From a virus, in IMG/VR virus record IMGVR_UViG_3300037847_001968, positions 1 to 29,995 of that record: DNA of 29,995 bases; one strand, written 5' to 3'. This document shows, piece after piece, positions 8,189 to 17,168 of this stretch (positions within the stretch are counted from its first letter, which is position 1; each line of letters starts with the position of its first letter). The notes under the pieces were generated by a model. That model saw only the letters and a program-made list of their open reading frames with translations. It had not been told where the DNA came from and did not search any database. The translations under genes were made by a program, and so were the position numbers.

Positions 8189-9367
8189 ATGTCATTAATT
8201 AAAACAACACAAGAAATATACTACAAAGGCCAACAGGTTTTTTATTTAAACCTTAGTAATAGTGCTTTTACTTTATCGCACACATACTCATTAAGTAATT
8301 TTGAAGACAAGTTATCAGCTAATGATATTAGAGTTTTTGTTGAATCAGGTGATTTTACACCAGGTGAAACTAGTTTTGTTAATAGACAAATATTTGACTT
8401 TACAGTTAGTGATAATGTTTTAACAGTAGCTACTGGTGGTGATGGTGACGATGCTTTTGATGAATTATCTGAAATAAATGTAGACGGTGTTTTAAGAGTT
8501 GAGCTAATAAATCATATGTTTGGTGGCTACAGACATACATCATTATCTGATGTTGTAAATAACTTTATGGTTAGCTATGTTGGTGATGGTAAGATTATAA
8601 ACAATGTAGCTAAATCAGATGTTATATTTCACGCTAAACGTGGTTTACAAGAATTTAGTTATGATGTTCTTAAAACAGTTAAAATACAAGAGGTTGAGTT
8701 AGGCCCATCATTAGCAATACCTATGCCCCAGGACTATGTAAGTTATGTTAAAGTTTGTTATATAGACAGTTCTGGTATTAAGAAAATAATATATCCAACT
8801 AGACTAACTACTAATCCTACTGAAACACCAGTGCAAGATTTAAACTATGATTACTTATTTAGTAGTGATGGTAAGATTATTGAAGGTAGTTCATATACAG
8901 AAAATCAATGGCAAGCTTTTGATACAGATAATTTAACAGGTAATTTAAGTACAGAAGAAGATTATTATATAAGTAGAGATAATCATTTAGGTACTGATTT
9001 TGGTAGAAGATATGGTATTGAGCCTGAGCACCAACAAATAAACGGTTATTTTACAATAAATGAAAGAACTGGTAGTTTTAATTTTAGTAGTGATTTATCT
9101 GGTAAAATTATAGCATTAGAATATATATCAGATAGTTTAGGTACTGATGCTGAAATGAAAATACATAAGTTTGCTGAAGAAGCTTTATACAAACATATAG
9201 CTTTTAATGTTATTGCAAACAAAAGAAATATGCCTGAGTATATAGTACAAAGGTTTAAAAAAGAAAGAAGAGCTGCAATGCGTAATGCTAAGCTTAGATT
9301 ATCTAAAATAAACTTAGCTGAAATATCACAAGTATTAAGAGGACAAAGTAAACGAATTAAAAATTAA
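8189..9367 (+). CDS. Tail ring / tail-tubular-A-like structural protein
   Basis: The product has 392 residues. The middle segment VIFHAKRGLQEFSYDVLKTV, followed by QEVELGPSLAIPMPQDYVSY, is a pattern I recognise from ring or tail-tubular-A-like (T7 gp11-like) proteins of podoviruses that infect Bacteroidetes. The N-terminal 110 residues are beta-rich and end in a Gly/Asp stretch (TGGDGDDAFDE); they resemble the first domain of podoviral tail-completion proteins. The C-terminus is helical and very basic (RFKKERRAAMRNAKLRLSK), suited to packing on the portal or neck. The gene starts three bases after the previous stop and ends three bases before the muzzle-like gene, so the three genes are tightly co-expressed. 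The general structural call is good; the exact ring position is inference. Confidence 0.7.
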   Translation: MSLIKTTQEIYYKGQQVFYLNLSNSAFTLSHTYSLSNFEDKLSANDIRVFVESGDFTPGETSFVNRQIFDFTVSDNVLTVATGGDGDDAFDELSEINVDGVLRVELINHMFGGYRHTSLSDVVNNFMVSYVGDGKIINNVAKSDVIFHAKRGLQEFSYDVLKTVKIQEVELGPSLAIPMPQDYVSYVKVCYIDSSGIKKIIYPTRLTTNPTETPVQDLNYDYLFSSDGKIIEGSSYTENQWQAFDTDNLTGNLSTEEDYYISRDNHLGTDFGRRYGIEPEHQQINGYFTINERTGSFNFSSDLSGKIIALEYISDSLGTDAEMKIHKFAEEALYKHIAFNVIANKRNMPEYIVQRFKKERRAAMRNAKLRLSKINLAEISQVLRGQSKRIKN

Positions 9368-9370
9368 TAT

Positions 9371-12300
9371 ATGCCTAAAATTCAAAATAGCTTTTTAAAA
9401 GGTAAAATGAATAATGACCTTGATGAAAGGCTTGTGCCAAAAGGTGAATACCGTGACGCACAAAATATATTAATTACACAATCAGAAAACTCTGATGTAG
9501 GCGCTGTAGAAAATATACAAGGCAACGCTTTGGCTTTAACAAGCCCGTTTTTAAGAGATAATCCTAATATAGAAACTATTGGTTATTTTGCAGATACATT
9601 AAATAAAAGAGCTTTTTGGTTTGTTACAGATTTTGCGGGCGACGATAGCGATGTTAGATCAATGAGTAGAGCATCATCTACAAACACTTGTGCTATATTA
9701 ATGGGTGAATTAGATAATAGCGAAACACAAGCTAAAATACTAGTACAAGGACGTTTTTTAAATTTTAGTACTAATCACTTGATAACAGGTGTAAATTTAA
9801 TTGATGATTTATTATTTTTTACAGACAACTATAATCAACCTAGAAAAATAAATGTAACAACAGCTTCTTCTAATCCTGAACATTATACTAAAGAAGAACA
9901 AATATCAGTTGCAAAAGTAGCTCCATACTTAGCGCCAATGCTTTATAAACAAGATTTTGACGGCGTAATAACTCAATCAACTAAATTAACTAATGATACT
10001 AGTATAACATCTGATTTTTTAAAAGACAGATTTGTTAGGTTTTCATATAGGTATAAATATGCAGATGGTGAGTTTACAACAATGGCTCCTTTTACGCAAA
10101 TTGTTTTTAAACCACTTAACGATGGTGTTATAGACAGTAGAATAAGTACTGATACTAGCATTACGGATTATCAAGATGTGTATTCTAAAACTATATTAGA
10201 TGTAATGAAAAATAATTATAACAAAATAGAGTTAAGAATACCTTTACCAAGTGATGAATATGTAGAAGATGAATTAATTGATTGGCAAAATGAACTTGAT
10301 TTGGTTAAATTAGAAATACTTGTAAAAGAGTCTGATCAGGATGTTGTTAAAGTGGTAAAAGAAATAGATGTAAATGCTAATGATTTTAATAATTCAATTG
10401 AAAAATTTAGAGTTATAAATGAGTCAGACAGTAGTATAACTTACTTTAGACATGTATATAAATATGTTTATAGATCAGAAAAACCTTTTAAAATACTAGA
10501 AGACAAGCAAATTACAAGGGTTTTTGATCAAGTACCCGTAAGAGCAAAAGCTCAAGAAATATCTGGTAATAGAGTTATATATGGTAATTTTACAGAAAAT
10601 TATAATTTACCAACAGACTCAAGTGGTAAAACAGGTATAAACTATGTAATAAATACTAATACAAAAGGAGCTTACCATTTTGACACATTTGGTAGTCCGT
10701 TGATCAATAACAATGATGAAAATCTTTTTTCTACTAATAAATACCACTCTTTAAAACAAAGAAGAAAATATCAAGTAGGTATAATACTTGCTGATAAATT
10801 TGGTAGACAATCACCTGTTATTTTATCAACAAACAACGATGAAAGTGCTATTGAAGATGCAACAACTGATACTGCTAGTATAGCCTCTTCTGATACTGTA
10901 TTTCAAGAAAATGTAACTCAAGACTTTTCTGGAAGTTCTTATACTTGGAATAGTAGTGTTAATGAACAAGTTATTGGTAGATCTTTGTTTATACGGTTTC
11001 TTGAAAATAATATAGTTAGTTCTAGTGACTTATATGATGGTGATATAAATAGTAGCACATATAATCCATATGGCTGGTATTCATATAAGTTTGTAGTAAA
11101 ACAACAAGAGCAAGAGTATTATAATATATACACTAGTCACCCAGCAGATACTTGGAATAACGAGTCTAACGGTCATGATGATGTTCAAGGTTTTACTTGG
11201 ATTAGTTTATATGGAGATAACATAAATAAAGTACCTAGAGATGTCAATGAGGTTGATGAAATAAGAGAAGGTGTGGCTGGTTCTGACACTAAATTATTTC
11301 CTAAAGTAATAAAAAAAGATCAACACAACGAAAATAGTTTTAGCACTAGAAGTGTAGCTGGTCCAAATGTAGATCCTATTGAGGTTATGACAATAGGTAC
11401 AGCTAGAGAACAAGGTATATTAACTCAAGATGATAGAGATAAAGACAGAGTGCATGATTTTGTAATGGCAAAACGTAATCCACTACTTGCTCAAGTAAAA
11501 TCAATAGGTACTAATAATAGAGTTAAATACGGTGTTAAAATAAATGCTATTGAAGCTAATACATCAACAACTCGTGATGTGTTAAAGTTTGGTAAAAACA
11601 ACGAAACAATACCGTATGTTAGAGTTGGTCAACAGTTAACTAAATCTCCTATAGATGAAAACGCGCCTATACATGATTTATTTATAGCTAAAAGAGTTGA
11701 AAGATTATTTATTGATGCTGATCAAGAAGGTTTAGATAGCAAATCTATTAAGTTAAACCGAGTACCAGATAAAATGAAAGCTGGTCAAATAATAGAGTTT
11801 GAATCTTCTCCAACTGATGGTATTGAAGCAAATACACCTTTATCTGTTACTAGTCATTTTGCTGGAAGCGCAGTGCTTACTGTTCAAGCTTCATTTGCAA
11901 ATGTATTTAGTTACGCAGCTGTTTTCAATCAAGTTCAAGCATATCAAAGTCAACTAGCACAAAACGCAAATGGCAATTGGGCTGCTACTGTTGGTTTAAA
12001 CGATACGATTACAGTTACAGTTGGCGAAGGTGCTGATGCTGAAATAGTAAACGTACCTATTAATACTGTTTTTGTTAACGGTACTTTATCAACTGGTACT
12101 TTACCGTCAGGCACTTTTATAGTTGATATGGTTCAAACAAATCCTCTTGCCTTTACTATAACTTTAAACCAAGCTATGCCAACTAGCTTTATGCCGGTTG
12201 GTGGAACAGGCTCAACAGAAGGTGTGTTGAATACATTTACTTTAGAAGGTGTAAGTGAATTTAGTTTATTTAGAACTATTACAAATACCACCGCTACAAG

Positions 12301-14059
12301 AGAAATACATGGTGATGAGGTTCTTGTAAGAAGGCCTGTATTACAAGAAGTTGAATTAGTTGATAATAATGATAAAGCTGTTTTACACTTTGATAGAAGA
12401 GTTTTAAAAAATGAAATACCAGGTGTTGGTCTTTTCGGTATATCGTTTCAATATAGACTTTATTTATGGGATCCTATAACTATAAAATCAGTTGAAACTA
12501 ATACTGTTGATAATGAAGTTATTCAAACTATACAGCTTAGCCATGAACTTGAAATTAGCGAAAACGAAGAGTTTACTGTTCAAAACTTAGAGTCTGAACC
12601 TGTAGCTGTTAGAACTGGTTTAACTGTTTTAGAAACAGATCCTTTTGTGTCAAATATAGATATATTCTTTGAATCATCAACAAGTGGCTTAATAAGAGAT
12701 TTACATAATAAAATTAATAGCAATAGAATAAAAGCTGATACTAAAGAAATATCTTATTTTAATACGTTTATACTTGCTGGTGGTGGTACTAATGTAGAAC
12801 AAAATTTAGGTGAGTTTCACGTAGAAGAGTCTAGAATAAAAGGTGAGTTTAACGGTAAATCTGTTGATTTTGGTGTAAGAGCTCATTTAATAGACACTGA
12901 ATATGCTCAAAGAATTAGAGGCAACGCGCTAATACACTCTGGCATATACAATGCTAAAACTTTAGTAAACAAAACTAATGAGTTTTCAATTGGTGAAAAC
13001 ATAACTAAAGCAGTTGATATACAAAATGGTACTATACAAAAACTATATGCTGAAGACACTAACTTAATTATATTTCAAGAAAACAAAGTTAATATTGCGG
13101 CTATAGATAAAGATATTATATTTACACAAGAAGGTCAACCGCTATCAACAGCTTCAAAAGTAGTAATAGGACAAGTAGTTTCTGTAGCTGGTAAATACGG
13201 TATAAGTAAAAATCCAGAAAGCTTTGCTGTTCATGGTAATAGAAAATATTTTGCTGATAAAAATAGAGGTACAATAATGAGGTTGTCTCGTGATGGTTTA
13301 ACTCCAATATCAGATGCTGGTATGCGTAGTTTTTTTAGAGATAACTTAGCAAAAGCAAAACTCATTTACGGCATGTATGATGAGCAAAAAAATAAATATG
13401 TAGTATCACTACAAAACGATACAGAAGTTATGACTAGACAGCACGAGATTGCTTCTAGTAGCACATCTACATCAAGACTTGATCAAAAATATGCCACTTT
13501 GTCATATGATGAGGCTTCTAAAGGTTGGGTGTCGTTTTATACTTATAAACCTACGTTTGGTTTTAGTTTAAGTAATGAGTTTTACACATATAACAACGAT
13601 AAATTGTTTCAACATTATAGAGATGATGTTCAAAGATGTAAATTTTATGGTAATGCTAATCCTGATCCAGCAAATATAGAGTTTGTATTTAACGATCAAC
13701 CAAGTACTATTAAAAACTTTCACACTATAGATTATGAAGGTAGTACAGGTTGGCAAATGTCATCTGCTGAAACAGACATGCATCAAGCTTTTCCTATATT
13801 AAGTAGCGATACTACAGTTGATGCATTATCAATAGCTGTAAATTTTGTTAATAAAGAAAACAAATATTATGGCCATATAAGAAATAATACAACAACAACT
13901 GCTTTAAATCAAATAGTAGGTGTTGATTTATCAGGTATAAAAGGATATTTTAATAAAGTAAAAATGCAGTATTGGAAACCAACAGAAGCTATTGCTTCAT
14001 CTGTTAATAAAGCAGAGCTTTATGCTGTTAGTAGCGAAACTGTTTATTCATCACAATAA
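9371..14059 (+). CDS. Very large tail muzzle / nozzle or stabilisation-like protein
   Basis: A 1562-residue protein, about twice the length of T7 gp12 and three times P22 gp10, the classical podoviral nozzle and stabilisation proteins. The N-terminus (QNSFLKGKMNNDLDERLVP, GEYRDAQNI) fits the start of such propeller proteins, where a first strand and loop precede the blades. Repeated propeller-like strands occur at the start (ITGVNLIDDLLFFTDNYNQP, near residues 140-160) and near the end (YGISKNPESFAVHGNRKYFA, about residue 1275, then a YDEQKNKYVVSL strand). Residues about 780-990 form a Thr/Val/Ala-rich beta segment between KLNRVPDKMKAGQIIEF and VRRPVLQEVEL and may be an inserted domain. No enzyme motif is seen. 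The position after the ring protein and before ejection proteins supports a distal tail role. Receptor binding is possible but not shown. Confidence 0.65.
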   Translation: MPKIQNSFLKGKMNNDLDERLVPKGEYRDAQNILITQSENSDVGAVENIQGNALALTSPFLRDNPNIETIGYFADTLNKRAFWFVTDFAGDDSDVRSMSRASSTNTCAILMGELDNSETQAKILVQGRFLNFSTNHLITGVNLIDDLLFFTDNYNQPRKINVTTASSNPEHYTKEEQISVAKVAPYLAPMLYKQDFDGVITQSTKLTNDTSITSDFLKDRFVRFSYRYKYADGEFTTMAPFTQIVFKPLNDGVIDSRISTDTSITDYQDVYSKTILDVMKNNYNKIELRIPLPSDEYVEDELIDWQNELDLVKLEILVKESDQDVVKVVKEIDVNANDFNNSIEKFRVINESDSSITYFRHVYKYVYRSEKPFKILEDKQITRVFDQVPVRAKAQEISGNRVIYGNFTENYNLPTDSSGKTGINYVINTNTKGAYHFDTFGSPLINNNDENLFSTNKYHSLKQRRKYQVGIILADKFGRQSPVILSTNNDESAIEDATTDTASIASSDTVFQENVTQDFSGSSYTWNSSVNEQVIGRSLFIRFLENNIVSSSDLYDGDINSSTYNPYGWYSYKFVVKQQEQEYYNIYTSHPADTWNNESNGHDDVQGFTWISLYGDNINKVPRDVNEVDEIREGVAGSDTKLFPKVIKKDQHNENSFSTRSVAGPNVDPIEVMTIGTAREQGILTQDDRDKDRVHDFVMAKRNPLLAQVKSIGTNNRVKYGVKINAIEANTSTTRDVLKFGKNNETIPYVRVGQQLTKSPIDENAPIHDLFIAKRVERLFIDADQEGLDSKSIKLNRVPDKMKAGQIIEFESSPTDGIEANTPLSVTSHFAGSAVLTVQASFANVFSYAAVFNQVQAYQSQLAQNANGNWAATVGLNDTITVTVGEGADAEIVNVPINTVFVNGTLSTGTLPSGTFIVDMVQTNPLAFTITLNQAMPTSFMPVGGTGSTEGVLNTFTLEGVSEFSLFRTITNTTATREIHGDEVLVRRPVLQEVELVDNNDKAVLHFDRRVLKNEIPGVGLFGISFQYRLYLWDPITIKSVETNTVDNEVIQTIQLSHELEISENEEFTVQNLESEPVAVRTGLTVLETDPFVSNIDIFFESSTSGLIRDLHNKINSNRIKADTKEISYFNTFILAGGGTNVEQNLGEFHVEESRIKGEFNGKSVDFGVRAHLIDTEYAQRIRGNALIHSGIYNAKTLVNKTNEFSIGENITKAVDIQNGTIQKLYAEDTNLIIFQENKVNIAAIDKDIIFTQEGQPLSTASKVVIGQVVSVAGKYGISKNPESFAVHGNRKYFADKNRGTIMRLSRDGLTPISDAGMRSFFRDNLAKAKLIYGMYDEQKNKYVVSLQNDTEVMTRQHEIASSSTSTSRLDQKYATLSYDEASKGWVSFYTYKPTFGFSLSNEFYTYNNDKLFQHYRDDVQRCKFYGNANPDPANIEFVFNDQPSTIKNFHTIDYEGSTGWQMSSAETDMHQAFPILSSDTTVDALSIAVNFVNKENKYYGHIRNNTTTTALNQIVGVDLSGIKGYFNKVKMQYWKPTEAIASSVNKAELYAVSSETVYSSQ

Positions 14060-14061
14060 TT

Positions 14062-15099
14062 ATGAAAGAAAAATTATATTTGTTTTTAGGTTTGTTTTTC
14101 ACGGTAACACCGATGTTTGCTGCTATTGATCCAGTAACAGGTATCTTTATGGGTGTTAGTTTTCTTAGTAGTCTTTTTGGAGGCGGAGCAGCGCGTAGAC
14201 AACAAAGACAAGCGCGAAGATTACAAAGAAGGCAAGAGAACCAAGTTAAAGCTTTAGAAGCTAATAGGCAAGATATACCTGATTTTGGTCAAGATTTAGA
14301 AAATCCATTTGCTAATTTACAAATTGCAACTAGAGCGGCTGAAATGCAAGCAGAGCAACAAGATATATCATTAGCTAGCACATTAGATGTATTAAGAGCT
14401 ACTGGCGCTAGCGCTGGTGGTGCTACAGCTCTTGCTAGAGCAGCGTCACAAAGTAAAAGAGGTGTTGCTGCTCAAATAGAAAAACAAGAAGCTAGAAACG
14501 CTCAGTTAAGAGCACAGGGCGAGTTACAATCTGCTGCGTTAAGACAAAGAGGCCAACAACTTGAGTTTGCAGCTGGAGAAAGAAGAGAGATGCAACAATT
14601 AAACAGAGCTTCTAGTTTAGCTAGCTCTGCAAGTCAACAAGCCGCGGCATACGGTGCACAAGCAAGCGCTATGTTTGGGCAAGCTGTTGGTACATTAGGT
14701 ACTTTTGCAGCCGCTGGTGGTTTTGGTAAAAGTGGGCCATTTGCGAGTGCTCCTAACACTGTAACTAATGCAGCTGGTCAACAAGTTGCTATGCCTGATT
14801 TATCAAGAACACCTCAATCAGTTAAATTTGATCAACTTATTGATATTAACTCAGCTTCTTTGACTCCAAATAATTTAGCTGGTCAAGTAATGAGCGGTGC
14901 TTATTCAGATCCAATGACAGGCGATGTTATTACGCCTAACGCACCTATTTCTAATGTAAATATGGCGGCAAATACGCAATTTAACCCTTATAATACTCCT
15001 AATTTTGGTAACACAATGGGTAATAATTTTATTAACAACCTTTCACAATTTGGCCTTACTAATCAACAGCTTAGCGCTTTAGGCGGTTTTAGATTTTAA
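14062..15099 (+). CDS. Probable ejected internal virion protein (T7 gp14-like character) with a signal-peptide-like N-terminus
   Basis: A 345-residue protein. Residues 1-21 (basic start, hydrophobic core LYLFLGLFFTV, then TPMFA) look like a Sec signal peptide with cleavage after Ala 20. A second hydrophobic stretch (GIFMGVSFLSSLFGGG) follows, then a strongly basic helix rich in Arg and Gln (about residues 44-66). The middle is Ala/Gln/Arg-rich amphipathic helix with repeated alanines, and the tail is Asn/Phe/Pro-rich and probably unstructured. The hydrophobic-head plus Ala/Gln-helix layout resembles short podoviral internal core proteins that enter the host outer membrane on infection. The gene begins two bases after the muzzle gene stop and precedes two larger probable cargo proteins. 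The function is inferred from layout and composition; homology was not tested. Confidence 0.55.
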   Translation: MKEKLYLFLGLFFTVTPMFAAIDPVTGIFMGVSFLSSLFGGGAARRQQRQARRLQRRQENQVKALEANRQDIPDFGQDLENPFANLQIATRAAEMQAEQQDISLASTLDVLRATGASAGGATALARAASQSKRGVAAQIEKQEARNAQLRAQGELQSAALRQRGQQLEFAAGERREMQQLNRASSLASSASQQAAAYGAQASAMFGQAVGTLGTFAAAGGFGKSGPFASAPNTVTNAAGQQVAMPDLSRTPQSVKFDQLIDINSASLTPNNLAGQVMSGAYSDPMTGDVITPNAPISNVNMAANTQFNPYNTPNFGNTMGNNFINNLSQFGLTNQQLSALGGFRF

Positions 15100-15110
15100 A
15101 TTAAATAAAT

Positions 15111-17153
15111 ATGGCAACAAGAAACATGAATCCATACAGCAGCGGCAATAATATAGGTTTTGGCGCTAGAGCAACTACAGGTGGTACTTATGAAAATCCT
15201 AGATTAGGTATAGAAGATATGTCTGCTTTTAGCAGAGGTGTAGCTTCTACATTTAGATTACCAGAAAAAGAAAAAACTAGTGTTTTAGATATACCAGATG
15301 TATTAATAGATTCAAAACGTGGTAATGAGTGGTATGAGTTAGATGGTAATGTAAATGATTTAAATCAAAACTTTGGTAGTATTTTAAATAATCAATGGAA
15401 AAATGATATGAGTGAAGGTGGTGCTGGTTATTATTATAATATGTATAAAAACGCTAAAAAAGGCTCACCAGAACAAGCTTTTGCAATAAACGCTATAAAA
15501 GAATATGAAAGAGTTTTAGGGCCAAACGGCTTTTTTTCTAACTATTTAAATACTATTGGTGATGGAACTAAAGTTGATAAAGCTGCTAGTAATGTGTTTT
15601 TACCTGGATTAAACGGTACAAACACTAGTTTTACTATAGCAAGTATAGCCGCTGATAGTCAAAACAACCCGCAAAACTGGAAATATGGACAAAAAAGAGA
15701 TAAATTTGGTCAACTAAGAACTGGATTAATACACAATCCAACTGGTGAATTTATTGATGTTTCTGCAATGGATGGTGCTTGGGTTGATAGTAATATAGCT
15801 GAATACTATGATTATGAAAGTAATATACTTAGTCAACATGATGTTGTTAAAAATATTAATTTTAATCAATTAGATGTTGTTGAAGGTAAAATTGTAGACA
15901 GAAGTGGAAACGAGTTTATGGTAAAAGAAAACAGTAGATACTATGATAAAGCTGACTTTTTTAATTTTGAAGGTCAAGTTTCTGCTCACACAAATCAACA
16001 AATTATGTTTATGGAATCTAACGGTATGTTTAAATCTGCTTTTAGACAAGTAAATGATCTTTTAAAGAATCGTGAATTTAATTTAAGTGCTGATTTAAAA
16101 AATGAATTAAACATTATAAATCAAGAATTAGAAAGATTAGATGGTCAACCAGATAGAGCATTAGCTAATAGAATAGATACTTGGAGAAAGGCTGCGGTAG
16201 CTGATTATTATAACGAACAGTTTAAGTTAAGAAACGGTAGTGATTACTATGGCAGAGATGATAGAGCTGTTTTAATGAATGAAAACTTTAATTCAGAATT
16301 ACCTGATACTACTGAATTTAACGAAGCAGGGCAAATAACTAAGCTAGGTGATAATTCAAAATATAAAGAAAATGATAATTTTGGTAGATCAATAGCTAGA
16401 ACATCAGACAATATTGATTTCTTTGAGCGAGATATTTCAGATGTACAACTTAGAGAGCAAAAAGGTGTAAGTGTAAGTGTCAGTGTAGGTGATGGAAAAG
16501 ATGATGTTACGGGTGGATTTAACGATGCGTTTAGTATACTTGACGAACAATTCTTTGGTGCAAATGGTCAATTAAACAACTTAATAGAAGGTCCTTTACA
16601 GCAAGGTGCAGGTGCACAATTATTAGACTTAAATAACTCTGCTACAATTGAAACACTACAAAGATCAATACAAGGTATTAGAGGTGTAACAGCAACATTG
16701 CAAACTAGAAATGATTTAAAACAAATAATAGGTAAAAATATACTTGCAACCAATCAGAAATTTGCAAACATTACTACTGCTGATGAGCTAGAAGGTGATC
16801 TTAAAGTAGAATACGAAAGGCTTGTAGAAAAAACATTTAATGATCAAATGTCTGCAGATCCAGATGCTGAGTTAATATTCTATGATCAAAGCAATAATAA
16901 AGTTATTGCTGCTGGTAGATTAGATAACAAAATGTATTACGGCGAAGATATAGTTGAATTTTTAAAACAATTTGCTAAGAGTAGTTCACAGAAAAAATCG
17001 ATACAACAAGCATACGAACAATCAGATAGATACGATATAGATCAATTACTTAAAAAAGCTGTAGAATCAGGTAGTAATGAAGGCCTTAATCCAGAGCAAA
17101 TAAAAACAGCTAATTGGATAAGATCAAGCTTAGGTAAATCAGAAGTAGTATAA
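15111..17153 (+). CDS. Hypothetical, probable internal/ejection virion protein
   Basis: A 680-residue protein without a family I recognise. It has no signal peptide and no clear membrane helix. The N-terminus is Gly/Asn/Ser-rich (MATRNMNPYSSGNNIGFGAR). The remainder is charged and helical, with long Asp/Asn/Glu segments and a short alternating Val/Ser strand (about residues 452-458). Its size and place, between the small ejection-type protein and the giant polyvalent protein, match the middle of the three internal virion proteins in podoviruses (gp14, gp15, gp16 in T7). That comparison is positional. No lysozyme, transglycosylase or peptidase motif was found by eye. The start has no Shine-Dalgarno motif, only an A/T-rich leader, as elsewhere in the operon. 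Confidence 0.55.
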   Translation: MATRNMNPYSSGNNIGFGARATTGGTYENPRLGIEDMSAFSRGVASTFRLPEKEKTSVLDIPDVLIDSKRGNEWYELDGNVNDLNQNFGSILNNQWKNDMSEGGAGYYYNMYKNAKKGSPEQAFAINAIKEYERVLGPNGFFSNYLNTIGDGTKVDKAASNVFLPGLNGTNTSFTIASIAADSQNNPQNWKYGQKRDKFGQLRTGLIHNPTGEFIDVSAMDGAWVDSNIAEYYDYESNILSQHDVVKNINFNQLDVVEGKIVDRSGNEFMVKENSRYYDKADFFNFEGQVSAHTNQQIMFMESNGMFKSAFRQVNDLLKNREFNLSADLKNELNIINQELERLDGQPDRALANRIDTWRKAAVADYYNEQFKLRNGSDYYGRDDRAVLMNENFNSELPDTTEFNEAGQITKLGDNSKYKENDNFGRSIARTSDNIDFFERDISDVQLREQKGVSVSVSVGDGKDDVTGGFNDAFSILDEQFFGANGQLNNLIEGPLQQGAGAQLLDLNNSATIETLQRSIQGIRGVTATLQTRNDLKQIIGKNILATNQKFANITTADELEGDLKVEYERLVEKTFNDQMSADPDAELIFYDQSNNKVIAAGRLDNKMYYGEDIVEFLKQFAKSSSQKKSIQQAYEQSDRYDIDQLLKKAVESGSNEGLNPEQIKTANWIRSSLGKSEVV

Positions 17154-17168
17154 AATAAATTAAATAAT

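Noticed and set aside
16465-16495. Short repeated GTAAGTGT-like units
   Set aside because: Only a few imperfect units that encode an alternating Val/Ser strand inside the 680-residue protein; not a regulatory repeat or array.
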